A stretch of 31,549 bases of DNA, from NCBI GenBank assembly GCA_046727955.1, contig JBKPDO010000179.1, positions 1 to 31,549 of the forward strand. Direction: 5' to 3'. Origin of the DNA: DASVXQ01 sp046727955. GTDB taxonomy: Bacteria; Actinomycetota; CALGFH01. A program made the translations under genes and the position numbers. This document shows positions 23,685 to 31,062 of this stretch, piece after piece (positions within the stretch are counted from its first letter, which is position 1; every line of letters begins with the position of its first letter). The notes under the pieces were generated by a model, which saw only the letters and a program-made list of their open reading frames with translations, searched no databases and was not told where the DNA came from.

Positions 23685-25204
23685 CACCCGGCCTCCGGCG
23701 CGCCGAGCAGCTCGCGGAAGGCGGCGGCGAGGTGCTCGGCGACGTCGCCGGCTGCTACCGAGACGGGGCCGAGCTCCCGCGCGGCGAGCGCGCCGGCGCG
23801 GCCGTGGACCCAGGCCGCCAGGCGGGCGGCGTCATACGGCTCCAGCCGCTGCGCCAGCAGCGCGCCGGCCAGCCCGGTGAGCACGTCGCCGGTGCCTCCG
23901 GAAGCCAGGGCCGGCACACCGGTCGGGTTGACCGCCAGGCGCCCGCCCGGCTCGGTGATCACCGTGTAGTTGCCCTTGAGCAGCACGGTCGTCTCCCAGC
24001 GACGGGCGCGCTCGGCGGCGCGGTGCAGTCGCGTGCCCTCAGCGTCCGGCGCCAGCCGGCTGAACTCGCCGGTGTGCGGGGTGACCAGAGTGGGTGCCTT
24101 GCGCTCCAGCAGAGTCTCGCCGGTGCCGAGGGCGAACAGCCCGTCGGCGTCGACCACGGCGGGGCCGCCGTAGGCGGCCAGCAGCCCGCGCACCGCCTCC
24201 TGCGTGCCCTGGGCGCGGCCCAGCCCCGGGCCGATGGCGACCGCGGAGGCCTCGTCCAGCCAGCGCTTGCAGGCGTCGACCGCCGCGGCGGTGATGCCGC
24301 CGTCGGCCTCGGGCAGCGGGACGGTCAGGGCCTCCGGCACGGCCCCGCCGACCCGCGCGGCGATCGAGGCGGGAACCGCGATGACCAGCAGGCCGGCGCC
24401 CGACCTGCGCGCGCCGCGACCCATCAGAGTGGGTGCTCCCCCCATGACGGAGCTGCCGCCGACGGCCAGGAGCACGCCACGGGAGCGCTTGTGCGTCTCG
24501 GTGTGCGGCACCGGGACCAGCCCGACCAGGTCGGCGGCCTCGCTCACGCCCCATGAGGCTGGCGCCAGCGGCAGGCCGATGTCGGCCACCTGGAGACGGC
24601 CGCAATGGTCGCTGCCGGGCGCAAGCACGTGACCGGGCTTGACCGCCTGGAAGGTGACAGTGACGCTGGCGTGGATCGCCTCGGCCGGAACCTCGCCGCT
24701 GGAGGCGTCCACCCCGGAGGGGATGTCGACGGCGACCACCGGGGCTGGGTAGGCATTGGCCGCAGCGATGGCCCGCGCCGCGAGGCCCCGCGGCGCGCCC
24801 GACGACCCGGTGCCGAGCAGCCCGTCCAGGACCACGTCGGCCTGCTCGAGCAGGCGCTCGGCCAGCTCCGGCTCGAACGTGCGCACGCGGCCGCCAGCCG
24901 CCCGGACCAGCGCCGCGCAGCGCCGCGCCTCCTCGCCGAGGCGGTCCGGCTCGCTGCTGAGCAGGGCCTCCGCGCCGGCGCCGCGCCGGGCCAGCCGCGC
25001 GAGCGCCTCGAGGGCGTCGCCGCCGTTGTTGCCCCTGCCGGCGAGCGCCACCACCCGCCGCCCGGCGACCCCGCCAAGCAGGTCGGCCGCCGCGCGGGCG
25101 ACCGCCGCCCCGGCCCGCGCCATGAGCGCCGACACCGGAATACCGGCGGCTGCGGCCTCGGCATCCGCTGCCTGGATCGTCGCCACCTCGACCAGCGGTT
25201 TCAC
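23681..25204 (-). CDS. nnr: Bifunctional NAD(P)H-hydrate epimerase / ADP-dependent dehydratase
   Basis: A 507-residue metabolite-repair fusion that restores NADH and NADPH from their hydrated forms. The N-terminal epimerase (about 1-210) has AGRGNNGGDALEALARL and VVAVDIPSGVDASSGEV; the C-terminal kinase-like dehydratase (about 220-500) has AVGGS, AIGPGLGR, VTPHTGEFSRL and PALASGGTGDVLTGLAGALLAQ. The GTG overlaps the acpS stop (GTGA). The acpS-nnr-alr order is typical of actinobacteria. Confidence 0.96.
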   Translation of the reverse strand: MKPLVEVATIQAADAEAAAAGIPVSALMARAGAAVARAAADLLGGVAGRRVVALAGRGNNGGDALEALARLARRGAGAEALLSSEPDRLGEEARRCAALVRAAGGRVRTFEPELAERLLEQADVVLDGLLGTGSSGAPRGLAARAIAAANAYPAPVVAVDIPSGVDASSGEVPAEAIHASVTVTFQAVKPGHVLAPGSDHCGRLQVADIGLPLAPASWGVSEAADLVGLVPVPHTETHKRSRGVLLAVGGSSVMGGAPTLMGRGARRSGAGLLVIAVPASIAARVGGAVPEALTVPLPEADGGITAAAVDACKRWLDEASAVAIGPGLGRAQGTQEAVRGLLAAYGGPAVVDADGLFALGTGETLLERKAPTLVTPHTGEFSRLAPDAEGTRLHRAAERARRWETTVLLKGNYTVITEPGGRLAVNPTGVPALASGGTGDVLTGLAGALLAQRLEPYDAARLAAWVHGRAGALAARELGPVSVAAGDVAEHLAAAFRELLGAPEAGW

Positions 25205-25782
25205 GGCCAGGTCCCCTCACCGCGGAGAAGGCCGGCTGGGAGTCCCGGGGCGGCCGGGCCAGCGGCCAGGGCGGCCGGGCCAGCGGTCGGGGGGGCCGGG
25301 CCAGCGGCTGGGGAGGCCGGGCCAGCGGCCGGGGAGGCTTGGGCGTTGCGGTCGAGGCGGCGGCGCACCCAGGGGGGCGGTCCGGCAGGTGGCGGGGGCA
25401 GCACCTCGGGGCCCTCCGCCACCACGGTGGCGAAGGCCAGCTCGGCGGTGTCCGACAGCGACACGTGCCAGCGCACCACGCCCAGCTGGCGCACCCATTC
25501 GCCGAGCTCACCATGCACCGCCACGGTGGGCGCGCCCGAGCGCAGGTTGGCGACCTCGATATCGGTGTACGAAAAGCCCGAGAAACCCACTCCCAAGGCC
25601 TTCGAGACGGCCTCTTTGGCGGCCCAGCGCCTGGCCAGGTGGGCGACCGCGCCGACGCCCCGTGCGGCGGACGCCTCGCGCTCGGCCTTGGTGAACACCC
25701 GCACGCCGAAGCCGGGGTGCCGCTGGAGGGCCCGCGCGACGCGGGCGATCTCGACCACGTCCACGCCGACCCCGACGATCAT
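25201..25782 (-). CDS. acpS: Holo-[acyl-carrier-protein] synthase with repeat-built tail
   Basis: A phosphopantetheinyl transferase activating the fatty-acid acyl carrier protein. MIVGVGVDVVEIARV carries the magnesium aspartate D8, and RRWAAKEAVSKALG carries E57 and K61. The core ends near residue 124, the full length of most AcpS proteins. A further 69 residues follow, rich in Pro, Ala and Gly, encoded largely by a 21-bp tandem repeat (4 copies of a PAAGPAx-like unit). The tail is likely disordered. The ATG overlaps the membrane-protein stop (ATGA), and the 3' end overlaps nnr. Confidence 0.93.
   Translation of the reverse strand: MIVGVGVDVVEIARVARALQRHPGFGVRVFTKAEREASAARGVGAVAHLARRWAAKEAVSKALGVGFSGFSYTDIEVANLRSGAPTVAVHGELGEWVRQLGVVRWHVSLSDTAELAFATVVAEGPEVLPPPPAGPPPWVRRRLDRNAQASPAAGPASPAAGPAPPTAGPAALAAGPAAPGLPAGLLRGEGTWP
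25251..25334. repeat. 21-bp tandem repeat in acpS 3' end
   Basis: Four consecutive 21-bp copies with the core GGCCGGGCCAGCGG (25251, 25272, 25293, 25314) differ at only a few positions. They encode the repeated Ala-Ala-Gly-Pro-Ala tail of AcpS. Confidence 0.93.
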
Positions 25783-26114
25783 CGCACCCCGAACCTGGCC
25801 CGCAGCGATGGCCGGGTCAGCAGGAAGATCACCAGGGCGTCGATCAGCAGGCCGAACGGGCTCAGGCCGACCAGGTCCAGCAGCGCGCGGAAGCAAATCG
25901 CTCCTATGGAGACGTACCAGCCCCAGCGCTGCCCCTTGAGCAGGCCGACTCCACCCGCGATCAGCGCCGCCACCAGCGCGACGCCGAGAAGCGGAAAGGC
26001 GCCGCCGCGCACCAGGCTGCTCAGCAGCGGGAAGCCGGTGAACGCAGCGTCGATGAACAGGAAGATCGCGACGATGCTGACCGACTGTTCGGGATCGATG
26101 TCATACGACCTCAT
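25779..26114 (-). CDS. Small multi-pass membrane protein, function unknown
   Basis: A 111-residue hydrophobic protein with about four membrane segments: VSIVAIFLFIDAAFTGFPLL, PLLGVALVAALIAGGVGLL, WYVSIGAICFRALLDLVGL and FGLLIDALVIFLL. The N-terminus MRSYDIDPEQ is polar and the C-terminus is basic. No family is recognised. The ATG at 26114 was chosen because translation further upstream is not hydrophobic or conserved-looking. It is the first gene of the overlapping acpS-nnr-alr run, which its promoter would drive, and is divergent from the nagA remnant. Confidence 0.75.
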   Translation of the reverse strand: MRSYDIDPEQSVSIVAIFLFIDAAFTGFPLLSSLVRGGAFPLLGVALVAALIAGGVGLLKGQRWGWYVSIGAICFRALLDLVGLSPFGLLIDALVIFLLTRPSLRARFGVR

Positions 26115-26258
26115 GGTGACCAATCGTAGCAGGCGGCCACGCCTACGATGCGCGCCGCGAGCGTCGCCGGTAGTCTTCCAGCCTGGACAACCGAAGTGGA
26201 CTAGGCCAGACTGGACCACGCTCCTCACCGGCCTGTCAACCTGCCCTAGGCTGGTCAC

Positions 26259-26438
26259 ATGCCAATCCTTTCCGCTCCTCGGGTGATCGCCTCCGGTCGC
26301 CTTCTCGCCCCCGGCGCCGTGGTCGTCGAGGATGGCCGCGTCGCCGCGGTCCTCGACGAGCGCCCGCCGCCCAGGCCCGGTCACCTGGCCCTCGACCAGG
26401 GGGGGCTGGCGCCGGGACTGATCGACCGAACGGGATGA
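26259..26438 (+). pseudogene. nagA: N-acetylglucosamine-6-phosphate deacetylase remnant (N-terminus)
   Basis: A 59-codon open frame encodes the first beta-sandwich part of a NagA-like amidohydrolase: VIASGRLLAPGAVVVEDGRV, AAVLDE and GGLAPGLID, which in real NagA leads into the HxHG metal site. Here three codons (RTG) and a stop follow, so the whole catalytic barrel is missing. The stop overlaps the SIS gene start (ATGA), which suggests an internal deletion kept the original gene end. The remnant may still be translated as a leader for the SIS gene. TAGGCT at 26247-26252 is a possible -10. Confidence 0.75.
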
Positions 26439-26467
26439 CCGGAGCAGATGGGATGACCGGAGCGGGC
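26432..26467. repeat. 18-bp tandem repeat at the SIS gene start
   Basis: GGGATGACCGGAGC begins both 26432 and 26450, with diverging last four bases. It gives two in-frame ATG codons (26435, 26453) and the N-terminal MTGADGMTGAG. The duplication covers the nagA/SIS junction. Confidence 0.8.
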
Positions 26468-27595
26468 CGGGGAGGGGCGACCTCGAGCGTGCCCGTGCCC
26501 AGGAGCATCATGGCGGCGGAGATCGCCCAGCAGCCCGAGGCCGTGGCCCGCACGCTGCAAGCCCTGCGGCCGCTCCGCCACGAGCTGCGCCGGCTCGCCG
26601 CCGGGACCGGCCTGGTGACCTTTATCGCCCGCGGCTCCTCCGACAACGCCGCCACCTACGGCCGCTACCTCTGCGAGGTGCTCGCCCGGCGCCCGGCGAG
26701 CCTGGCCGCGCCCTCGGTGGCCACCCACTACCACGCCGAGGTCGACCTCGCCGGCACGCTCGCCGTCGCCCTGTCCCAGTCCGGCGAGACCGAAGAGGTC
26801 GTCGAGACCATGCGGTGGGCGGCCGAGCACGGGGCGCGGACCGTGGCGATCAGCAACAGCCCCGCGAGCACCCTGGTGGCCGCCGCTGACCTCGCCCTGG
26901 TCACGCAGGCCGGCCCCGAGCTGGCCGTGCCCGCCACCAAGACCTATACCACCCAGCTCGCGGCCCTCACCGAGCTGATCGCCGCCCTGGCCCCGGACGA
27001 CCCGGCTTTCGACGCCGTGCAGGCGAGGGTGCCCGCCGCCATCCAGGGCCAGCTGGCGAGCGCCGGCACCGCCAATGAGCTGGCCGGTGAGCTGGTGGGG
27101 ATCTCGAGCCTGGTCGTGTCCGGGCGCGGCTTTACCTACTCCACCGCGCTCGAGCTGGCGCTCAAGGTCAAGGAGACCTGCTCGCTGCCGGCGATCGGCA
27201 TGTCCCACGCCGACCTCGAGCACGGCCCGATCGCCGTCGTCGGCGGCGACACCCCGGTCCTGCTGGTGGCCCCGGGCGACGGCCCGGTGCTCCCGGGGAT
27301 CACCGCGCTGGCCCGGCAGGTGGCCGCGCGCGGCAGCCGCGCCTACGGCATCGGCGGCGACGGCGCGTTCATGGCCGCCTGCGAGGCCACCCTGCCGGGG
27401 CCGGACCTGCCAGAGCCGCTCGCGCCGCTCGCGCTTGTCGTCGGCGGCCAGCTCCTGGTCGAGGCGCTCGCCCGCCACCTCGGCCTGGACCCCGACCACC
27501 CCCGCGGCCTGACCAAGGTCACCCAGACGGGGGGTGGCCAAGGGCCGGCGAAGGCGGGCCGCCCTGGCCTCCTCGCCCCACCTGACCAGTCATGA
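26435..27595 (+). CDS. SIS-domain aminosugar-phosphate isomerase/deaminase (GlmS/NagB-II-like)
   Basis: A 386-residue protein with two sugar-isomerase domains and no glutaminase domain. IMAAEIAQQPEAVARTL starts the conserved part, ARGSSDNAATYGRYL and SQSGETEEVVETMRWA are the first SIS site, and VVSGRGFTYSTALELALKVKETC plus MSHADLEHGPIAVV the second. Such proteins deaminate glucosamine-6-phosphate or related fructosamine phosphates. Pairing with nagA would give a GlcNAc-6-P recycling route, but nagA here is only a remnant. ATG 26435 overlaps the remnant stop; 26453 is an alternative. The tail is Gly/Pro-rich. Confidence 0.88.
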   Translation: MTGADGMTGAGRGGATSSVPVPRSIMAAEIAQQPEAVARTLQALRPLRHELRRLAAGTGLVTFIARGSSDNAATYGRYLCEVLARRPASLAAPSVATHYHAEVDLAGTLAVALSQSGETEEVVETMRWAAEHGARTVAISNSPASTLVAAADLALVTQAGPELAVPATKTYTTQLAALTELIAALAPDDPAFDAVQARVPAAIQGQLASAGTANELAGELVGISSLVVSGRGFTYSTALELALKVKETCSLPAIGMSHADLEHGPIAVVGGDTPVLLVAPGDGPVLPGITALARQVAARGSRAYGIGGDGAFMAACEATLPGPDLPEPLAPLALVVGGQLLVEALARHLGLDPDHPRGLTKVTQTGGGQGPAKAGRPGLLAPPDQS

Positions 27596-27653
27596 TCCGG
27601 AGCCGAGCAGCTCTGAGTGGGAGGTCAGGCATGGACAAGAGGCCAGGTTGCCG

Positions 27654-29009
27654 TTAGCCGAGCTCGCGCTCGACCACGGCAGAGACGCGCTGGGCAACGC
27701 CCTGCGCCTCCTCAACGCTGTCCGCCTCGACCATCACCCGTACCAGCGGCTCGGTCCCTGATGCCCGCACGAGGACGCGCCCCCGCTCTCCCAGCCGGGC
27801 CTCCTCCTCGCCGACAGCACGCCAGGTCGCCTCGTTCCCCTGCAGCTGGTCACGGGCGGCGACGCGCACGTTGACCAGCACTTGGGGCAGCCGCCGCATG
27901 ACCCCGGCCAGCTTGGACAGGGGCCGCCCGCTGCGCGCCACGATCCCGAGCAGCCGCAGGCCCGTGAGGATACCGTCGCCGGTGGTGGCGCGGTCGAGGA
28001 AGATGATGTGCCCTGACTGCTCGCCGCCCAGCGCATGGCCGCCGGCCAGCATGGTCTCCAGCACATAGCGGTCGCCCACGGCGGTCTGCACCACCTCGAT
28101 GCCGCGCTCGGCCATGGCGCGGCGGAAGCCCAGGTTGGTCATGACCGTGGTCACCACGGTCCCGGTGGGCAGGCCTCCCCGCTCGCGCTCGTCCAGGGCG
28201 GCGATGGCGAGGATCACGTCCCCGTCGATCAGCTCGCCGTGCTCGTCCACCGCGATCAGGCGGTCGGCGTCGCCGTCGTGAGCCAGCCCGACAGCGGCGC
28301 CGTTGTGCACGACCGCCTTCCTGACCTGGTCGGGGTGGGTGGAGCCACAGCCGTCATTGATGTTGTGGCCGTCCGGCTCGGCCGCGATGGCGCTGACCCG
28401 GGCCCCGGCGCGGCGGTAGGCCTCGGGCGCGACCGTTGCCGCGGCGCCGTTGGCGCAGTCGACCACGACCTCCAGCCCGCCGAGGTCAGGGACCCCTTCG
28501 AGCAGGTGGTCGAGGTAAGCCTCGACGGCGTCCCGCGCCGTCCGGGCGCGACCGACCTCGGCCCCGACCGGGCGCTGCGCCCCCTGGTCATCCGTGGAGA
28601 GCGCGGCCTCGATGCGGTCCTCGACCTCGTCGGGCAATTTGAACCCCTCGGGGCCGAAGAACTTGATGCCATTGTCCGGCATCGCATTGTGCGATGCCGA
28701 GATCATGGCGCCGGCCGACGCGCGGTAGTGCCTGGTGAGGAAGGCGATCGCCGGGGTCGGCAGGACACCGGCGAGCAGCGCGTCGCCGCCGGCGCTCAGG
28801 ATCCCCGCCACCAGGGCGCTCTCGAGCAGCAGCCCAGAGGCCCGCGGGTCGCGCCCGACCGTGACGAGCGGACGGCTGGCCTGCTCGCGGGCGAGCACCC
28901 CAACGGCAGCCCGCCCCAGCGCCAGCGCCAGCTCCGGCGTCAGCTCGGCGTTCGCGAGCCCCCGTACCCCATCAGTTCCGAAAAGGCGCCCTGACCTGAC
29001 AAACCTCAC
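27654..29009 (-). CDS. glmM: Phosphoglucosamine mutase
   Basis: A 451-residue enzyme converting glucosamine-6-phosphate to glucosamine-1-phosphate for UDP-GlcNAc. GRLFGTDGVRG begins it, the phosphoserine is S106 in ISASHNAMPDNG, the magnesium loop is HDGDADRL, the sugar loop is GGEQSGH, and the phosphate site is VRASGTEPLVRVM. GTG 29009 was chosen: it gives the normal family length and has GGTGAG six bases upstream. ATG 29042 would add 11 residues but has only a C-rich palindrome before it. It follows rpsI after a palindrome-rich gap and converges on the SIS gene. Confidence 0.94.
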   Translation of the reverse strand: MRFVRSGRLFGTDGVRGLANAELTPELALALGRAAVGVLAREQASRPLVTVGRDPRASGLLLESALVAGILSAGGDALLAGVLPTPAIAFLTRHYRASAGAMISASHNAMPDNGIKFFGPEGFKLPDEVEDRIEAALSTDDQGAQRPVGAEVGRARTARDAVEAYLDHLLEGVPDLGGLEVVVDCANGAAATVAPEAYRRAGARVSAIAAEPDGHNINDGCGSTHPDQVRKAVVHNGAAVGLAHDGDADRLIAVDEHGELIDGDVILAIAALDERERGGLPTGTVVTTVMTNLGFRRAMAERGIEVVQTAVGDRYVLETMLAGGHALGGEQSGHIIFLDRATTGDGILTGLRLLGIVARSGRPLSKLAGVMRRLPQVLVNVRVAARDQLQGNEATWRAVGEEEARLGERGRVLVRASGTEPLVRVMVEADSVEEAQGVAQRVSAVVERELG

Positions 29010-29037
29010 TGCGAACTCACCAATCCGTAGTTCTCGT

Positions 29038-29128
29038 TCCATGTGGGGGGAGCTCGCTCCCCCCACGGCGCGCGCTTCGCGCGCCGGGGCAGATCGATCC
29101 ATCTGGGGGGAGCTCGCGCCCCCCACGG
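29038..29128. repeat. Duplicated G6/C6 palindromes between rpsI and glmM
   Basis: A 31-bp block (29038-29068) recurs 60 bases on (29098-29128) with two changes. Each contains GGGGGGAGCTCG followed by a C6 run. In the first copy the stem is a perfect 10 bp (29043-29052 with 29057-29066). Between them an 8-bp GC hairpin lies at 29067-29085 (CTT loop). In the rpsI-glmM transcript they form a series of stems, REP-like in look. Confidence 0.88.
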
Positions 29129-29188
29129 CCCCCCACGAGCGCCTGTGCCATGGTCAGGGGGAAGACGGATCCTCACAGCCGGCGGTGC

Positions 29189-29587
29189 TCAGCGCTTCGA
29201 GTACTGCGGCGCCTTGCGGGCCTTCTTGAGCCCGTACTTCTTGCGCTCGACCACGCGCGGGTCGCGGGTGAGGAATCCGCGCTTCTTCAGCTCGGGGCGC
29301 AGTTCCACGTCCAGCTCGATCAGTGCCCGGGAGATGCCGTGGCGCAGCGCGCCGGCCTGCCCGGAGACGCCGCCGCCGTCCAGGCTGGCGATGACGTCGT
29401 AGCGCTCGAGCGTGTTGGTGACCCGCAACGGCTCGGTGATCATGCGGCGGTGGGTCGGGTTGGGGAAGTAGTCGTCGAGCGGCCGGCCGTTCAGCTTGAA
29501 CGTGCCGCTGCCCTCGATCAGCCGAACCCGGGCCACCGCCTCCTTGCGCCGGCCGGTGCCACGGGCGAGCTCCGCAGGAGCAGCCAC
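29189..29587 (-). CDS. rpsI: 30S ribosomal protein S9
   Basis: A 132-residue ribosomal protein whose C-terminal tail reaches the P-site tRNA. GTGRRKEAVARVRL, NGRPLDDYFPNP, GGGVSGQAGALRHGISRAL and the terminal basic KKARKAPQYSKR with the conserved SKR end are all present. AGGAGG precedes the ATG. It follows rplM by nine bases, the universal pairing. Confidence 0.98.
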   Translation of the reverse strand: MAAPAELARGTGRRKEAVARVRLIEGSGTFKLNGRPLDDYFPNPTHRRMITEPLRVTNTLERYDVIASLDGGGVSGQAGALRHGISRALIELDVELRPELKKRGFLTRDPRVVERKKYGLKKARKAPQYSKR

Positions 29588-29596
29588 TGGATCCTC

Positions 29597-30067
29597 CTAT
29601 TCCTGCCTGGCGCCCGAGTCCGGGCCGAGGTCCAGAGGCTTGGGCCTCTGGGCGGCATGTGGATGAGTCGGGCCGTCGTAGACCTTGAGCTTCCTGATCA
29701 TCTGCCGGCCGAGCCGGTTGTGCGGCAGCATCCCCCTCACGGCCCTCTCCACCGCCTTGGAGGGGCGCTGCGAGAGCAGCACCGTGTAGGGGACCGTCTT
29801 CAGCCCTCCGGGGTAGCCGGAGTGGCGGTAGTAGCGCTTCTGCTCCCGCTTATTGCCGGTGAGGCGCACCTTGGAGGCGTTCACGATGATGACGTGGTCG
29901 CCGGTGTCGACGTGCGGGGCGAAGATCGGCTTGTGCTTCCCGCGCAGGACCGCCGCGACCCGGGCGGCGAGCCGGCCGAGGGTCTGCCCGTCGGCGTCGA
30001 CGAGGAACCACTCGCGGCTGATGTCCTTGAGGCGCGGCGAGAACGTGCGCTGGGTGGCAAGGGGCAT
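29597..30067 (-). CDS. rplM: 50S ribosomal protein L13
   Basis: A 156-residue large-subunit assembly protein. REWFLVDADGQTLGRLAARVA, HVDTGDHVIIVNASKVRLTG, YYRHSGYPGG and GMLPHNRLGRQMIRKLKVYDGPTHPH are the family blocks. The C-terminal 15 residues are slightly longer than usual. It is the first gene of rplM-rpsI. Confidence 0.98.
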   Translation of the reverse strand: MPLATQRTFSPRLKDISREWFLVDADGQTLGRLAARVAAVLRGKHKPIFAPHVDTGDHVIIVNASKVRLTGNKREQKRYYRHSGYPGGLKTVPYTVLLSQRPSKAVERAVRGMLPHNRLGRQMIRKLKVYDGPTHPHAAQRPKPLDLGPDSGARQE

Positions 30068-30185
30068 GCGGGCGACTCCGTTGGCGAGCAGATCGTGGGG
30101 TTCAGGTTTCAGGCCGTCCAGCGCTGGCGGTCGGTACGGGCCGGCGGCCGGACATCCTGTGAGAACCGAATGTCAAGGCTAGCGG
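30068..30185 (-). promoter_or_regulatory. Leader region of rplM-rpsI with possible -35
   Basis: The 118-base gap between truA and rplM has TTGACA on the minus strand (30176-30171), an exact -35 consensus, but no good -10 lies 16-18 bases downstream. The ribosomal pair may have its own promoter here. Confidence 0.3.
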
Positions 30186-31046
30186 TCACCTGCGCTTCCG
30201 GTCAACTTCCGCTGAGGGCTCCGCCACCAGCGGTCTTTGATCAGCGTCGTCGGAGCGGCGAGAGGAGTGCTCGGGGGGGATGCGGGGGGCGGAGCCCCCC
30301 GCATACGTCACCGATTCCAGCACCAGGGCGTGGGGCGGGGCGAGGTGACCGGCGGCGGCCCGGTCCCGGCTGGCGAGCACGGCGCGGGTCGAGGCGGGGT
30401 CGCGGCGACCGTCGCCGACGGCCAACAGGTGCCCGACGATGCTCCGCACCATCTGCCAGCAGAAGGCATCCGCCACCAGGCGGATCTCGACCAGCCCGCG
30501 CACGCGCCGCACGCCGACCGAGCGCAGCCGGCGCTGGGTGGTCGACTCCGCCCGCCGGCGGCAGAACGCGGCGAAGTCGTGCTCGCCGACGAGCGGCGCG
30601 GCGCCTGCCCGCATCCGCTCGAGGTCGAGCGGGCGCGGCCAGTGCAGGACGAAACCGCGGCTGAGCGGGTCGGGCGCGGCGGAGTCGTCGACGCGGTAGA
30701 CGTAGGTGCGACGCCGGGCGGAGAAGCGGGCGTCGAACCGCTCGGGCGCCCAGGCCACCTCGCGCGTCACGATCACCGGGCCGAGCACGGCGTTGAGGAT
30801 CCGGCGCACCCGCTCGGGCTGGAGGCGGGCCGGCACATCGGCGTGGACGACTTGGCCACGGGCGTGGACGCCAGCGTCGGTGCGGCCGGCGCCCACCACC
30901 GTGACCGGTCCGCCGGCCAGCTTGGCCAGAGCGGCCTCCAGCTCGCCCTGCACTGTCCGGCGCCCGCGCTGGCGCGCGAAGCCGGAGTAAGGGCTGCCGT
31001 CGTAGGCGACGACCATGCGCAGCCGCCGCGTGGCGGGTTCGGTCAC
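30186..31046 (-). CDS. truA: tRNA pseudouridine(38-40) synthase TruA
   Basis: A 286-residue enzyme isomerising uridines in the anticodon stem. VVAYDGSPYSGFARQ, the catalytic aspartate D57 in GAGRTDAGVHA, FDARFSARRRTYVYRV, LVGEHDFAAFCRR and FCWQMVRSIVGHLL are present. The fold ends with HLAPPHALVLESVTYAGG; about 35 further residues (SAPRIPPEHSS onward) are not typical and include a perfect G/C palindrome in the DNA. GTG 31046 lies 16 bases after the rplQ stop; ATG 31016 is an alternative. The order rplQ-truA-rplM-rpsI is actinobacterial. Confidence 0.94.
   Translation of the reverse strand: MTEPATRRLRMVVAYDGSPYSGFARQRGRRTVQGELEAALAKLAGGPVTVVGAGRTDAGVHARGQVVHADVPARLQPERVRRILNAVLGPVIVTREVAWAPERFDARFSARRRTYVYRVDDSAAPDPLSRGFVLHWPRPLDLERMRAGAAPLVGEHDFAAFCRRRAESTTQRRLRSVGVRRVRGLVEIRLVADAFCWQMVRSIVGHLLAVGDGRRDPASTRAVLASRDRAAAGHLAPPHALVLESVTYAGGSAPRIPPEHSSRRSDDADQRPLVAEPSAEVDRKRR
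30280..30304. repeat. Perfect 11-bp palindrome in truA 3' end
   Basis: ATGCGGGGGGC (30280-30290), loop GGA, then the exact complement (30294-30304). It resembles the G6/C6 palindromes before glmM and sits exactly where the conserved TruA fold ends. Confidence 0.85.
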
Positions 31047-31062
31047 GTCGAGGTTCCGGGCG

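Noticed and set aside
26115..26384. N-terminal extension of the small membrane protein to 26384
   Set aside because: The extension runs antisense through the nagA remnant and is not hydrophobic; ATG 26114 precedes the first membrane segment.
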